Made by a program: the position numbers and the translations under genes | Notes under the pieces: generated by a model | Seen by the model: the letters and a program-made list of their open reading frames with translations, nothing else | What the model was told of the DNA's origin: nothing | Databases searched by the model: none | In this document: piece after piece, positions 1-9,390 of the stretch | How the letters are laid out: the number at the start of each line of letters is the position of its first letter | Position numbering within the stretch: the stretch's first letter is position 1 | NCBI RefSeq assembly: GCF_022206305.1 | Contig: NZ_JAKOIW010000004.1 | Location: 148,188 to 212,187, forward strand | Direction of reading: 5' to 3' | Length of the DNA stretch: 64,000 nt | DNA from: Gordonia sp. 'Campus' | GTDB taxonomy: Bacteria; Actinomycetota; Actinomycetes; Mycobacteriales; Mycobacteriaceae

Positions 1-188
1 CGGGTCAGCAAGGCGTCCAATGGTTCATCACCGACACCGTCGACGGCTCGGGCCAGGCATACGTGTGCGTCGACCACCGGCCCTACGTCGCCATGTGGGT
101 GCCGTCGAATGCCGGCAACGGACCCATCACCGACATCTCCGGACTGATCGACCGGACGCTCGAACGCGGCCCGCTCGACTTCGGCTAG
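1..188 (+). CDS. DUF3515-family protein, C-terminal fragment
   Basis: The window opens inside this gene; the readable frame starts at base 3 and gives about 61 residues ending LDFG before TAG at 186-188. It has the small, Cys-containing (YVCVDH) look of the DUF3515 proteins, secreted or membrane-anchored proteins of unknown function in mycolic-acid bacteria. The call leans on context: in M. tuberculosis the equivalent gene (Rv2980) sits near gpsA. It converges on gpsA with only 28 bases between the stop codons. Start, signal peptide and most of the protein lie outside the window, so the family call is moderate. Confidence 0.55.
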   Translation, partial: GQQGVQWFITDTVDGSGQAYVCVDHRPYVAMWVPSNAGNGPITDISGLIDRTLERGPLDFG

Positions 189-216
189 CCGGCGGCACGC
201 CCGCGCGCCGGGACGT

Positions 217-1224
217 TCAATCCCGGTAGATCTCCGGCTTGGTGCTGCGTCCCAGAAGCGAGTTGACGGCGTCGGCGACGGACATGCCGTCATGGCACAC
301 CTGATGCACCGCGTCGGTCAACGGCATCGGCACCTGGTGCTTCTCGGCCAGCGCCCGCACCGATGAGCACGACTTCACGCCCTCGGCGACCTGACCGTTG
401 GTGGCCTGCTGGGCCTCGGCCATCGTCGCCCCCTCGCCCAGACGCGCGCCGAAGCTCCGGTTGCGCGACAGCGGTGACGAGCAGGTGGCGACGAGGTCCC
501 CGATCCCGGCCAGCCCGGCGAGGGTCTCGATCTGCGCGCCCACCGCCACGCCGAGCCGGATCGTCTCGGCGAGTCCGCGGGTGATGATGGTGGCGAGCGT
601 GTTCTGACCGAATCCGACCCCGCTGGCCATCCCGCACGCGAGTGCGATGACGTTCTTGGCCGAGCCGCCGATCTCGCAGCCGATCACGTCGGTGTTGGTG
701 TACGGACGGAAGTATCGCGTGCTGAACGCACTCTGCAGCGCCTCCGCCCGCGACTCGTCGGTGCATGCGATCACCGTCGCGGCCGGTTGGCCCTCGGCCA
801 CCTCTCGCGCCAGGTTCGGTCCGGTCAGCACCGCGATGCGATCGTCCTCGACACCGGTCACCTCGGCGATGACCTCACTCATCCGCAACAGCGAATTCGA
901 TTCGATGCCCTTGGCCAGCGACACCAGCGACGCATCCGACCCGATGTAGGGCGTCCACTGGGTCAGGTTCGGCCGCAACGACTGCGAGGGCACGCCACAC
1001 ACCACGATGTCGGCACCCATGAGCGCATCGACCGCCGACGCCGTCGCGGACAATCCGTCGGGCAGCGTGATGTCCGGGAGATAGTCGGGATTGACGTGCC
1101 GACTGTTGATCGCATCGGCCAACTCGGGGCGGCGCGCCCAGATCACCGTGTCGGTACCCGCATCGACGAGGACCTTCGCCACCGAGGTTCCCCAGGAACC
1201 TGCTCCCATCACCGCCGCGCGCAC
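217..1224 (-). CDS. gpsA: glycerol-3-phosphate dehydrogenase [NAD(P)+]
   Basis: Cytoplasmic enzyme that reduces dihydroxyacetone phosphate to sn-glycerol 3-phosphate for phospholipid synthesis. The 335-residue protein starts [13 protein letters not shown], with the dinucleotide-binding GAGSWGT at residues 7-13, a KGIE segment near 105, the catalytic lysine in GGSAKN (K190) and the late [10 protein letters not shown] motif. I chose the GTG at 1224 because a perfect AGGAGG lies five bases upstream (1230-1235); an ATG 33 bases further upstream has no such site and adds residues the family lacks. Divergent from the F420 gene fbiD. In M. tuberculosis ddl follows gpsA, but here it does not. Confidence 0.95.
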   Translation of the reverse strand: MRAAVMGAGSWGTSVAKVLVDAGTDTVIWARRPELADAINSRHVNPDYLPDITLPDGLSATASAVDALMGADIVVCGVPSQSLRPNLTQWTPYIGSDASLVSLAKGIESNSLLRMSEVIAEVTGVEDDRIAVLTGPNLAREVAEGQPAATVIACTDESRAEALQSAFSTRYFRPYTNTDVIGCEIGGSAKNVIALACGMASGVGFGQNTLATIITRGLAETIRLGVAVGAQIETLAGLAGIGDLVATCSSPLSRNRSFGARLGEGATMAEAQQATNGQVAEGVKSCSSVRALAEKHQVPMPLTDAVHQVCHDGMSVADAVNSLLGRSTKPEIYRD

Positions 1225-1362
1225 CGCAACCTCCTGTCGGGGACACTTCGCATCCACTCGGACGGCCCCTCGGATCGACCGACCCTGCTCACCCTAGTGC
1301 CCCGCGGCGTCGACCGACCCGGAATGTCACCCACCATCACCCGGTGCTCCATGATGGTCTGC

Positions 1363-2148
1363 ATGGAACACGGTTCGGTCGACGTGAACGTCGACTCGGC
1401 GGACGTCGGACAGACCGACGTCGATGCTGTGGACGCCGATGCTGTCGAAGCCGCTTCCGTCGAGGACCAGTCGGCCGCTTCGACGGTCGCGGCCGTGCTG
1501 GCGGTGAAGAGTCTGCATCGGGCCAAATCCCGCCTCGCGGCGACGCTGTCCACGGTCCCGGCGGGTGACGACCCGACCACGCACGGGTCACTCGTCCTCG
1601 GCATGTTCCTCGACACGATCGAGGCCCTCCGCGGCGCAGGAGTCGTACGCGTCGTCGTGGTCTCCCCCGACGACGAGGTTCTCGCCGCGGCTCGGCGTGC
1701 GGGGATGCAGGGTCTCCGGGAATCGCCGGTCTCGGGCTCCGCCACCGCGGGATTGAACGCCGCATTCGCCGACGGTGCGCGCTGGGCGCGCCAGACGTGG
1801 CCGGATTCGAGCCGACTCATGTTCGTTCAGGCCGATCTCCCCGCCGCCACGAGTCGCTCCGTCGGTGAGGTCGTCCGGGCGGCTCGAGTTCACCCGTCGA
1901 GTTTCCTCAGCGACCGCGACGGGACCGGGACGGTTATCCTCCACGGCTCGACCGACGACGCGGGTGCGGTGCCGCGGTTCGGTCCCGCATCCGCGGCGGC
2001 GCACCGGGCCGCCGGCGCCGTCGAGCTCGACCCGGCCCGTCACCGGTGGGCCGACCTGCGCACCGACGTCGACACCGCGGCCGATCTCGCCGTGGCCCGC
2101 GGGCTCGGACTCGGTCGACACACCACCGAAGCGCTCCGCAACCTCTGA
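1363..2148 (+). CDS. fbiD: phosphoenolpyruvate guanylyltransferase of F420 biosynthesis
   Basis: FbiD/CofC-type nucleotidyltransferase, 261 residues. In mycobacteria this enzyme joins phosphoenolpyruvate to GTP at the start of coenzyme F420 assembly. The family core begins at about residue 42 (VAAVLAVKSLHRAKSRL, where the lysines and arginine belong to the GTP-binding loop) and continues through the MFVQADLP segment to a C-terminal LRTDVDTAADL motif. The first 40 residues are an unusual Val/Asp/Ala-rich acidic extension. I chose ATG 1363 because CATGAT sits seven bases before it, as before several other genes here; ATG 1351 or 1354 are in frame too. An F420/PPOX-type protein is encoded at 9391-9888. 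Confidence 0.88.
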   Translation: MEHGSVDVNVDSADVGQTDVDAVDADAVEAASVEDQSAASTVAAVLAVKSLHRAKSRLAATLSTVPAGDDPTTHGSLVLGMFLDTIEALRGAGVVRVVVVSPDDEVLAAARRAGMQGLRESPVSGSATAGLNAAFADGARWARQTWPDSSRLMFVQADLPAATSRSVGEVVRAARVHPSSFLSDRDGTGTVILHGSTDDAGAVPRFGPASAAAHRAAGAVELDPARHRWADLRTDVDTAADLAVARGLGLGRHTTEALRNL

Positions 2149-2185
2149 TCGCGACGCGTCCCGGCCCGGTCGACCGTCGGCCGTG

Positions 2186-2209
2186 TACGTCACCGACGGT
2201 GATACGTCA
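2186..2209. promoter_or_regulatory. candidate operator upstream of ppk
   Basis: TACGTCA occurs twice as a direct repeat (2186-2192 and 2203-2209), and between and overlapping these lies a perfect 13-base inverted repeat, TCACCG-A-CGGTGA (2190-2202). The block ends just before the ppk start, and a -10-like CATGAT (2208-2213) overlaps the second repeat, so a bound protein would block or position RNA polymerase. Polyphosphate kinase genes in mycobacteria are controlled by phosphate and envelope-stress response regulators, which often bind direct repeats. Which regulator, if any, binds here cannot be told from the sequence. Confidence 0.4.
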
Positions 2210-2219
2210 TGATTGACAG

Positions 2220-4418
2220 GTGAGCCCAGCCGACGACACCGCTTCGCAGACCGCGATGGTCACCACCACACCGATCCCCAATGCGCCGCCGGCCGCCACC
2301 CTGGTGCCCGACGAATCGGCGGACCTTCCCGAGGACCGCTACCTCAACCGCGAATTGAGCTGGCTGGACTTCAACTCGCGCGTGCTGGCCCTGGCCGAGG
2401 ACACGTCCTTGCCGCTGCTCGACCGGGCGAAGTTCCTCGCCATCTTCGCCTCCAACCTCGACGAGTTCTTCATGGTCCGGGTGGCGGGTCTGAAACGACG
2501 TGACGAGACCGGGTTGTCGGTGCGGTCCGCGGACGGGTTGTCCCCACGCGAGCAGCTGATGCGGATCGCCGGACGCACGCAGACCATCGCGGACCGTCAC
2601 GCTCGCGTCTTCCTCGATTCGGTCCGTCCGGCACTGGCGGCCAACGACATCTACGTCGTGTCGTGGTCGGAGCTCACCGACGATCAGAAGGCCCGGATGG
2701 TGGGCTACTTCCAGGACGAGGTCTTCCCCGTCCTGACACCGCTCGCGGTGGACCCGGCCCATCCGTTCCCGTACATCAGCGGTCTGTCCCTGAATCTCGC
2801 CGTCACCGTCCGGGACGTCAACGAGAGCGGTGAGCACTTCGCGCGGGTCAAGGTCCCCGACAACGTGAATCGCTTCATCCGCGTCGATCGACTCGCCCCG
2901 CACCGTGGCCCGGACGACGACAAGCACAGCAAGCGCGCGGTGTTCCTGCCGATGGAGAGCCTCATCGCGGCCAATCTCGGCAACCTGTTCCCGGGGATGG
3001 AAATCGTTGAGCATCATGCTTTCCGGATCACCCGCAACGCCGATTTCGAGGTCGAGGAGGATCGCGACGAGGACCTGCTGCAGGCACTCGAGCGCGAGCT
3101 GGCGCGGCGTAGGTTCGGTTCCCCGGTGCGCCTCGAGGTGGCCGATGACATGAGCGAGCACATGCTCGAACTGTTGCTGCGCGAGCTCGAGGTCAACCCG
3201 GCCGACGTCATCCAGGTGCCCGGACTGCTCGACCTGTCATCGCTTTTCGAGATCTACGCACTCGACCGCCCGCATCTGAAGGACCGGCCGTTCGTACCGG
3301 CGACCCACCCCGCGTTCGGCGAGCGTGAGACGCCGAAGAGCGTCTTCTCCACGCTGCGCGACGGCGACGTCCTCGTGCACCACCCGTACGACTCGTTCTC
3401 GACGAGCGTGCAGCGGTTCATCGAACAGGCCGCGGCCGATCCACAGGTGCTGGCGATCAAGCAGACCCTGTACCGCACCTCCGGTGACTCCCCGATCGTC
3501 AACGCGCTCATCGACGCCGCGGAGGCCGGCAAACAGGTCGTCGCGCTCGTGGAGATCAAGGCACGGTTCGACGAGCAGGCGAACATCAAGTGGGCGCGCA
3601 AACTCGAGCAGGCGGGCGTCCACGTCGTCTACGGTCTCGTCGGCCTCAAGACCCACTGCAAGACGTGTCTGGTGGTGCGCCGCGAGGGCTCGACGATCAA
3701 ACGGTACTGCCACATCGGCACCGGCAACTACAATCCCAAGACCGCACGACTCTACGAGGACGTGGGCTTGTTGACCGCCGCGCCCGACGTCGGTGCCGAC
3801 CTCACCGATCTGTTCAACACGTTGACCGGATACTCGCGAAAGAAGGAGTATCGCAACATTCTCGTTGCGCCCCATGGCATTCGCGCGGGCATCATCAAGC
3901 GGATCCAGCGGGAGATCGAACTGTTCCGCGAGGGTGACGCCCGGGCGCGGGTGCGGCTCAAGGCCAACGCGCTCGTCGACGAACAGGTCATCGACGCGTT
4001 GTACCGGGCCTCCCAGAGCGGTGTCCCGGTCGACGTCGTCGTGCGCGGGATCAGTGCCCTGCGACCGGGTATGGAAGGTGTCAGCGACAACATCCATGTC
4101 CGTTCCATCCTCGGACAGTTCCTGGAGCATTCCCGGGTCCTGCATTTCGGGGCGCAGAACGAGTACTGGATCGGCAGCGCGGACATGATGCACCGCAACC
4201 TCGATCGACGTGTCGAGGTCATGGTCAATGTGCGCGACGAACGACTCGCCGGAGAGCTCAGCGACATCTTCGCCTCCGCGCTCGATCCGCGAACCCGTTG
4301 CTGGGTCCTGCACTCCGACGGCAGCTGGATCGCCTCCCCCGCCGAGGGCGAGGAGGTCCGCGACCACCAGCGGCAGATGATGCGCCGCAATCGTCGTCGG
4401 CCGGAGACCAATTCGTGA
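2220..4418 (+). CDS. ppk: polyphosphate kinase 1
   Basis: PPK1, 732 residues, reversibly transfers the terminal phosphate of ATP to inorganic polyphosphate. The N-terminal domain begins [13 protein letters not shown] at about residue 40, as in the family. The autophosphorylated histidine lies in [13 protein letters not shown] (H498), and the second conserved histidine in [11 protein letters not shown] (H637). The extra N-terminal 40 residues are Thr/Pro/Ala-rich and look disordered. The GTG start is exactly seven bases after the -10-like CATGAT, so the message may be leaderless; an ATG at codon 13 is the alternative. mutT1 follows after 42 bases. Confidence 0.95.
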   Translation: MSPADDTASQTAMVTTTPIPNAPPAATLVPDESADLPEDRYLNRELSWLDFNSRVLALAEDTSLPLLDRAKFLAIFASNLDEFFMVRVAGLKRRDETGLSVRSADGLSPREQLMRIAGRTQTIADRHARVFLDSVRPALAANDIYVVSWSELTDDQKARMVGYFQDEVFPVLTPLAVDPAHPFPYISGLSLNLAVTVRDVNESGEHFARVKVPDNVNRFIRVDRLAPHRGPDDDKHSKRAVFLPMESLIAANLGNLFPGMEIVEHHAFRITRNADFEVEEDRDEDLLQALERELARRRFGSPVRLEVADDMSEHMLELLLRELEVNPADVIQVPGLLDLSSLFEIYALDRPHLKDRPFVPATHPAFGERETPKSVFSTLRDGDVLVHHPYDSFSTSVQRFIEQAAADPQVLAIKQTLYRTSGDSPIVNALIDAAEAGKQVVALVEIKARFDEQANIKWARKLEQAGVHVVYGLVGLKTHCKTCLVVRREGSTIKRYCHIGTGNYNPKTARLYEDVGLLTAAPDVGADLTDLFNTLTGYSRKKEYRNILVAPHGIRAGIIKRIQREIELFREGDARARVRLKANALVDEQVIDALYRASQSGVPVDVVVRGISALRPGMEGVSDNIHVRSILGQFLEHSRVLHFGAQNEYWIGSADMMHRNLDRRVEVMVNVRDERLAGELSDIFASALDPRTRCWVLHSDGSWIASPAEGEEVRDHQRQMMRRNRRRPETNS

Positions 4419-4460
4419 CCGGCACCGAGACGTAACCTTGCGCATCTACCATCGCTGACG

Positions 4461-5381
4461 ATGTCGAAGAAGAAAGAGACCACTGTATGGGCCGCCGGCG
4501 GCGTCGTCTGGCGGCCGGGAGCGTCGGGTTCCACCGACATCGACGATGTCGAGATCGCGCTCGTCCACCGTCCGCGCTATGACGACTGGACGTTGCCGAA
4601 AGGCAAGGCCGAGCCGGGTGAGACCCTCGTCGACACCGCGGTTCGTGAGATCGCCGAGGAGACCGGTCAGCGCGTCGTCCTCGGTCGACACCTCGACGAC
4701 GTCCACTACGATCTGGGCAGCACGCGCAAGCACGTGCGCTACTGGTCGGCTCGCGCCCTGGGCGGGGAGTTCGCCGCCGATCACGAGGTCGACGACCTCC
4801 GGTGGATGTCGACGAGCAAGGCGCACAAGGCGTTGAGCTATCCCCTCGATCGCGCGATCCTTGAGGAGTTCACCCGCCTCCCCGCGGATCTGCACACCTT
4901 GCTGCTGGTGCGGCATGCGAAAGCAGGCCGGCGTTCCACCTACAAGGGAGACGACCGCGAGCGCCCTCTCGACAAACTCGGCCGCGCCCAGGCCGACGCG
5001 CTGGTTCCGCTGCTGGTGGCCTTCGGTGCGGCGCGGGTCCACGCCGCCGACCGCGTGCGATGCGAGCAAACCCTCGAACCGCTCCAGCACCGGCTGGGCG
5101 TCAACATGCACAGCGAGCCCGCCCTGTCCGAGGAGTCGTACAAGGCGGATCCGTCGGCGGCACAACAACGGATCCGCGAACTCGCCTCCGAGGGTTCGGC
5201 AACACTCGCGGTCTGTAGTCAGGGCAAGGTGATTCCGCCGCTGATGGACTGGTGGGCCGACCACGACGGGATCACTCTGCCGAAGGTCTCGACCCGCAAG
5301 GGCAGCGTGTGGGTCCTGTCCCTGCACGACGGCCGACTGGTTGCCGCCGACCACATCCCGGGCCCGCTGCCGACCGCCTGA
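4461..5381 (+). CDS. mutT1: two-domain Nudix hydrolase / histidine phosphatase
   Basis: 306 residues with the MutT1 architecture known from mycobacteria. An N-terminal Nudix domain carries the box at residues 48-70 (GKAEPGET ... REIAEETG), and a C-terminal histidine-phosphatase domain begins LLLVRHAKAG (RHAKAG 151-156). Mycobacterial MutT1 hydrolyses 8-oxo-(d)GTP, taking it from tri- to diphosphate and then, with the phosphatase domain, to monophosphate; it also acts on diadenosine polyphosphates. ATG 4461 is preceded by TACCAT eight bases upstream and no clear ribosome-binding site. It is downstream of ppk on the same strand and ends at a strong hairpin shared with hupB. Confidence 0.92.
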   Translation: MSKKKETTVWAAGGVVWRPGASGSTDIDDVEIALVHRPRYDDWTLPKGKAEPGETLVDTAVREIAEETGQRVVLGRHLDDVHYDLGSTRKHVRYWSARALGGEFAADHEVDDLRWMSTSKAHKALSYPLDRAILEEFTRLPADLHTLLLVRHAKAGRRSTYKGDDRERPLDKLGRAQADALVPLLVAFGAARVHAADRVRCEQTLEPLQHRLGVNMHSEPALSEESYKADPSAAQQRIRELASEGSATLAVCSQGKVIPPLMDWWADHDGITLPKVSTRKGSVWVLSLHDGRLVAADHIPGPLPTA

Positions 5382-5416
5382 CCCTGTTCTGTGAGGCCAC
5401 AAGGGTCCGGACACAA

Positions 5417-5453
5417 TTCAACCCCCGGCGGGGGAAGTACGCCGGGGGTTGAA
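5417..5453. terminator. bidirectional hairpin between mutT1 and hupB
   Basis: A perfect 14-base-pair stem (5417-5430 with 5440-5453, arm TTCAACCCCCGGCG) closes a nine-base loop. It lies between the convergent stop codons of mutT1 and hupB. The arms start with TTCAA/TTGAA, so either strand carries only a weak U stretch, as is usual for actinobacterial terminators. Confidence 0.85.
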
Positions 5454-5482
5454 CTGTGGCTGTTACCGCTGGGACCCGAGGG

Positions 5483-5797
5483 TCAGCGACGAGTGGTCTT
5501 CTTGGCCGCGGTCTTCTTCGCGGTGGTCTTCTTGGCCGGGGCCTTCTTCGCCGCGGTGGTGGTCTTCTTGGCCGCGGTGGTCTTCTTGGCCGGCGTCGAC
5601 TTCTTCGCCGCCGTCGTCTTCTTCGCCGCGGTGGTCTTGGCCGGAGCCTTCTTCGCCGCCGTGGTGGTCTTCTTCGCCGCGGTGGTCTTGGCCGGAGCCT
5701 TCTTCGCCGCCGTGGTGGTCTTCTTGGCCGCGGTGGTCTTCTTGGCCGGCGTCGACTTCTTCGCCGCCGTCGTCTTCTTGGCCGCGGTGGTGGTGGT
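5483..5797 (-). repeat. repetitive PAKK/AAKK-coding tail of hupB
   Basis: The last 105 codons of hupB are built from short units reading [21 protein letters not shown] and similar. One longer block, beginning [16 protein letters not shown], appears twice with the AAKKAPAK segment repeated between. The DNA repeats are near identical, so the number of units probably changes by slippage or recombination between strains. This low-complexity DNA gives a spurious long open frame on the opposite strand. Confidence 0.85.
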
Positions 5798-6118
5798 TCC
5801 GCTTCCGCGCTTCACGGCCGGGCCGGTGGCGGCGAGCTTCTGCTTGCCGGCGACGACAGCCTTGAACTGAGCACCCGGGCGGAACGCGGGAACCGAGGTC
5901 GCGCGGACCTTGACGGTCTCGCCGGTGCGCGGGTTGCGGGCGACGCGCGGTGCGCGCTTCCGCTTTTCGAAGACGCCGAATCCGGTGATCGTGACGCTCT
6001 CGCCCTTGTTGACCGCGCGCACGATCGTGTCGACTACGAGCTCGACGGCTTCAGTCGCAGTCTTGCGATCCGCGTCGAGCTTCTTGGTCAGCTCATCGAT
6101 GAGCTCCGCCTTGTTCAT
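5483..6118 (-). CDS. hupB: histone-like HU protein with lysine/alanine tail
   Basis: 211-residue nucleoid protein. Residues 1-90 form a standard HU DNA-binding fold ([13 protein letters not shown], then [20 protein letters not shown], the beta-arm that inserts in the minor groove). The rest is a long PAKK/AAKK-rich basic tail resembling eukaryotic histone H1, as in mycobacterial HupB, where it is a target of lysine modification. ATG 6118 is chosen because GGAGGT lies six bases upstream and MNKAEL is the invariant HU start; a longer frame to 6211 is not credible. Transcribed alone, converging on mutT1. Confidence 0.96.
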   Translation of the reverse strand: MNKAELIDELTKKLDADRKTATEAVELVVDTIVRAVNKGESVTITGFGVFEKRKRAPRVARNPRTGETVKVRATSVPAFRPGAQFKAVVAGKQKLAATGPAVKRGSGTTTTAAKKTTAAKKSTPAKKTTAAKKTTTAAKKAPAKTTAAKKTTTAAKKAPAKTTAAKKTTAAKKSTPAKKTTAAKKTTTAAKKAPAKKTTAKKTAAKKTTRR

Positions 6119-6257
6119 GAGAGTACCTCCGCAAGCTGATCTGACCGAGTTTCGGCCAGCTACCAACACACGGTAAACGTCGGATGTGAAAACGTCCATC
6201 TTCCACGCCAATTAAGACGCCGTGTTGCGAAATCGCATGGCAGCTCACGACGGAGGG

Positions 6258-6285
6258 CGCACCGCCGGGAACACCCGGCGGTGCG
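6258..6285 (-). terminator. terminator of leuCD
   Basis: A perfect 12-base-pair stem with an AACA loop (arm CGCACCGCCGGG at 6258-6269, partner 6274-6285) begins nine bases past the leuD stop. No U tract follows. It is the only strong hairpin between leuD and the hupB promoter region. Confidence 0.8.
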
Positions 6286-6293
6286 GGCGCGGA

Positions 6294-6887
6294 TCAGTCG
6301 GCGAGGGTCCTCGGCTTGAACGCCGGGCGCGTCGATTCGTACTCGGAAATCGGCTCTACCTGGCGCAACGTCAGGCCGATGTCGTCGAGACCCTCCATCA
6401 GGCGCCAGCGGGTGTAGTCATCAATTGTTAACGGCACCACGAGGTCTCCGGCAGTGACCGTCTTGTCGACGAGGCTGACCGTCACTTCCAGTCCCGGATT
6501 CTCGTCGAGTCGTTTCCACAACAGTTCGACGTCGGGCTGCTCCACCTGAGCCGCCACGAGTCCGGCCTTGCCGGAGTTGCCCCGGAAGATGTCGGCGAAG
6601 CGCGACGAGATCACCACGCGGAAACCGAAATCGGACAGTGCCCACACGGCGTGCTCGCGCGACGAGCCCGTTCCGAAGTCGGGCCCGGCGACGAGGACCG
6701 AGCCGCGGCTCCACGGTTCGTTGTTCAGGATGAAGTCCGGATCGGTGCGCCAGCCGGCGAACAGACCGTCCTCAAACCCGGTGCGTGTCACGCGCTTCAG
6801 GTAGACCGCCGGGATGATCTGGTCGGTGTCGACGTTGCTGCGGCGCAACGGGACGCCGATGCCGGTGTGTTCGGTGAACGGTTGCAT
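6294..6887 (-). CDS. leuD: 3-isopropylmalate dehydratase small subunit
   Basis: 197 residues, the normal length for LeuD. With LeuC it isomerises 2-isopropylmalate to 3-isopropylmalate in leucine synthesis. Diagnostic segments are the start [32 protein letters not shown], and the substrate loop [16 protein letters not shown] 6887 follows a CAGGGG about nine bases upstream; the open frame runs further upstream without family resemblance. leuC lies 157 bases upstream on the same strand, an unusually wide gap for this pair in which I see no other gene or hairpin. Confidence 0.96.
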   Translation of the reverse strand: MQPFTEHTGIGVPLRRSNVDTDQIIPAVYLKRVTRTGFEDGLFAGWRTDPDFILNNEPWSRGSVLVAGPDFGTGSSREHAVWALSDFGFRVVISSRFADIFRGNSGKAGLVAAQVEQPDVELLWKRLDENPGLEVTVSLVDKTVTAGDLVVPLTIDDYTRWRLMEGLDDIGLTLRQVEPISEYESTRPAFKPRTLAD

Positions 6888-7044
6888 GAGAAGAGCCCCT
6901 GTTCGAATGATGGTTGGGAGATGGTCGGGATGCGCCACCGCACGTCGGTGTCGTCGTCGGTGTGCGGCGGCACAACGCTTGCCGGTCAGACTGTTTGGCC
7001 GACACTCGAATGGTTGTACGGCGTAACTGTCTCGCGGCTGTGAT

Positions 7045-8481
7045 TCAACCGAGATCGGCCGGCGCGGACAACGTGCCGCGGACGGCCGTCGCGGCGGCCA
7101 CCGCAGGCGACACGAGGTGGGTGCGGCCACCCTTGCCCTGTCGCCCTTCGAAGTTGCGGTTCGACGTCGACGCGCACCGCTCACCCGGCGCGAGCTGATC
7201 GGGGTTCATGCCCAGGCACATGGAGCACCCCGCCTGGCGCCACTCGGCACCGGCGCCGACGAAGATCTCGCCGAGACCTTCTTCCTCGGCCTGCGCACGC
7301 ACCCGCATCGAACCGGGCACGATGAGCATCCGCATCCCGTCCGCGACCTTGCGTCCCTTGAGGATGCCCGCGACCTCGCGCAGATCCTCGATGCGGCCGT
7401 TGGTGCACGATCCGACGAACACGGTGTCGACCTTGATGTCGCGCAGCGGAGTACCCGGCTCGAGTCCCATGTATTCCAACGCCTTGGCGGCTGCGCCGCT
7501 CTTGACCTCGTCGCCGTACTCGGCCGGGTCGGGCACCGCGGCACCGAGCGGCGCCCCTTGCCCCGGGTTGGTCCCCCATGTGACGAACGGCGTGAGCGCG
7601 GCAGCGTCGATGTGCACCTCGGCGTCGAACGTCGCGTCGGGATCGGTCCGCAGACTGTCCCAATAGGCCACGGCGGCATCCCAATCGGCACCAGACGGCG
7701 CGTGGGGACGCCCCTTGAGGAACTCATAGGTGATCTCGTCGGGCGCGATCATGCCCGCCCGCGCGCCGGCCTCGATCGACATGTTGCAGATCGTCATCCG
7801 GGCTTCCATGGACAACTTGCGTATTGCTTCGCCGCGGTACTCGAGTACGTATCCCTGCCCGCCGCCGGTCCCGATCTCGGCGATGATCGCCAGGATCAGG
7901 TCCTTGCTCGTGACACCCGGGGGCAACTCGCCGTCGACGTTGATCGCCATCGTCTTGAAGGGACGCAGCGACAGGGTCTGCGTCGCGAGGACATGCTCGA
8001 CCTCGCTGGTTCCGATGCCCATCGCGATGGCGCCGAACGCGCCATGGGTGGAGGTGTGGCTGTCGCCACAGACCACGGTCATGCCGGGCTGGGTCAGGCC
8101 GAGCTGCGGACCTACGACATGGACGATGCCCTGCTCGGTGTCCCCCATGGGGTGCAGCCGGATACCGAATTCCGCACAGTTGTTGCGGAGGGTGTCGACC
8201 TGCGTCCGGGAGACCGGATCGGCGATGGGCTTGTCGATGTCGACGGTGGGGACGTTGTGGTCCTCGGTCGCGATGGTGAGGTCGGGGCGACGCACCGGAC
8301 GGCCGGCGAGGCGCAGACCTTCGAAGGCCTGCGGACTGGTGACCTCGTGCACGAGGTGGAGGTCGATGTAGATCAGGTCGGGATCATGCGTTCCCGACGC
8401 GTCGGCCTCTCCGGGTACGACGACGTGGTCGCGCCACACCTTCTCGGCGAGAGTTAGCGGCTGGGCTGGGCTGTTGCTCAT
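7045..8481 (-). CDS. leuC: 3-isopropylmalate dehydratase large subunit
   Basis: 478 residues, aconitase fold carrying a [4Fe-4S] cluster. The three cluster cysteines are visible: SCTNGR (C359) and CSMCLG (C419 and C422). The substrate segment [12 protein letters not shown] is also present. It works with LeuD. The start at 8481 ([14 protein letters not shown]) is the first ATG giving family length; the much longer open frame upstream overlaps the divergent IclR gene. A shared operator-promoter region of 93 bases separates it from that regulator. Confidence 0.96.
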   Translation of the reverse strand: MSNSPAQPLTLAEKVWRDHVVVPGEADASGTHDPDLIYIDLHLVHEVTSPQAFEGLRLAGRPVRRPDLTIATEDHNVPTVDIDKPIADPVSRTQVDTLRNNCAEFGIRLHPMGDTEQGIVHVVGPQLGLTQPGMTVVCGDSHTSTHGAFGAIAMGIGTSEVEHVLATQTLSLRPFKTMAINVDGELPPGVTSKDLILAIIAEIGTGGGQGYVLEYRGEAIRKLSMEARMTICNMSIEAGARAGMIAPDEITYEFLKGRPHAPSGADWDAAVAYWDSLRTDPDATFDAEVHIDAAALTPFVTWGTNPGQGAPLGAAVPDPAEYGDEVKSGAAAKALEYMGLEPGTPLRDIKVDTVFVGSCTNGRIEDLREVAGILKGRKVADGMRMLIVPGSMRVRAQAEEEGLGEIFVGAGAEWRQAGCSMCLGMNPDQLAPGERCASTSNRNFEGRQGKGGRTHLVSPAVAAATAVRGTLSAPADLG

Positions 8482-8548
8482 GGCTGCACTCGATATCTGC
8501 TCGGGTTCAACGGACGGTGCACGCCGGGCGGGGCTTGACGTGCATCTC

Positions 8549-8566
8549 ACTATTTGGACAGCTAGT
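8549..8566. promoter_or_regulatory. candidate IclR-family operator, leuC/iclR intergenic region
   Basis: An inverted repeat ACTA-N10-TAGT (8549-8552 and 8563-8566) lies in the 93-base divergent region. On the leuC strand it continues into AATAGTGAGATG. As I recall, the Corynebacterium LtbR operator, bound by an IclR-type leucine regulator, contains a very similar ATAGTGAGA core; this memory should be checked. The right arm overlaps TAGTAT (8563-8568), a -10 element placed exactly seven bases before the regulator's ATG, so the site could mediate autoregulation as well as control of leuCD. Confidence 0.5.
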
Positions 8567-8574
8567 ATCGTCCT

Positions 8575-9309
8575 ATGGGAAAGGATAGCGCATCCGGGGT
8601 CAGCAGCGGAATCGGAGTGCTCGACAAATCCGTGGCCGTGCTGCACGCCATCGCCGAGACGCCGTGCAACCTGTCCGAGCTGTGCGATCGAACGGGTCTG
8701 CCCCGCGCGACGGCACACCGCCTCGCGGTCGGGCTCGAGACCCACCGCTTCCTCACCCGCGACGTCACCGGACGCTGGCAACCCGGTCCCGTCCTCGGCG
8801 AACTCGCCTCGTCGGCACACGATCCCGTCACCGAATCGGCACTCATGGTCCTCCCCCGGCTCCGCGACATCACCGGCGAGTCCGTCCAGGTCTATCGCCG
8901 GGAAGGCGCCGAGCGCGTCTGCGTGGCCGCGATGGAACCACCGACCGGACTGCGCGACACCGTCCCCGTCGGTACGCGTTTCCCCATGAGCGCCGGGTCG
9001 GCGGCCAAGGTCCTGCTCGCCTGGGCCGACCCCGCCACCCAGCGTGCCCTGTTGCACGACAGCATCTTCAGCGAGCGCGCCCTGCACGAGATCCGACGCC
9101 GCGGTTGGGCGCAGAGCGCCGGCGAGCGGGCCGCGGGCGTGGCGAGCGTGTCCGCACCGGTACGCGACGGCAACGGCGACGTCGTCGCCGCCATCTCCGT
9201 CTCCGGACCGATCGACCGGATGGGTCGCCGGCCCGGCGCACGGTGGGCAGCCGACCTGCTCGCCGCCGCCGACGCGATCCACAAGCGACTACAGGCATCA
9301 CGGGTGTGA
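8575..9309 (+). CDS. IclR-family regulator, probable controller of leuCD
   Basis: 244 residues: an N-terminal winged helix (about residues 10-70, with [18 protein letters not shown] as the recognition region) and a C-terminal IclR effector-binding domain. It is divergent from leuC in the position held by Rv2989 in M. tuberculosis, NdgR in Streptomyces and LtbR in Corynebacterium, all IclR-type regulators linked to leucine genes. ATG 8575 directly follows TAGTAT plus six bases, so the transcript may be leaderless. Function in leucine control is inferred from position and family, not shown. Confidence 0.85.
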   Translation: MGKDSASGVSSGIGVLDKSVAVLHAIAETPCNLSELCDRTGLPRATAHRLAVGLETHRFLTRDVTGRWQPGPVLGELASSAHDPVTESALMVLPRLRDITGESVQVYRREGAERVCVAAMEPPTGLRDTVPVGTRFPMSAGSAAKVLLAWADPATQRALLHDSIFSERALHEIRRRGWAQSAGERAAGVASVSAPVRDGNGDVVAAISVSGPIDRMGRRPGARWAADLLAAADAIHKRLQASRV

Positions 9310-9390
9310 GTTCCGGTTCCGTCGACGACACCAGAGCCGTTGCACGACGGATCGTTCCGCCCGTGCGCGTCGTCGACTAGCGTCGGAGAA

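Noticed and set aside
5391..5870. Open frame on the + strand with repeated FAAVV/FLAG hydrophobic units
   Set aside because: It is the mirror image of the lysine/alanine-coding tail of hupB, has no start context, and would overlap a certain gene.
6119..6211. N-terminal extension of HupB
   Set aside because: HU proteins start at MNKAEL, which has its own GGAGGT site.
8482..8535. Twelve-codon frame [12 protein letters not shown] upstream of leuC as a leucine leader peptide
   Set aside because: No leucine codons and no terminator hairpin before leuC.
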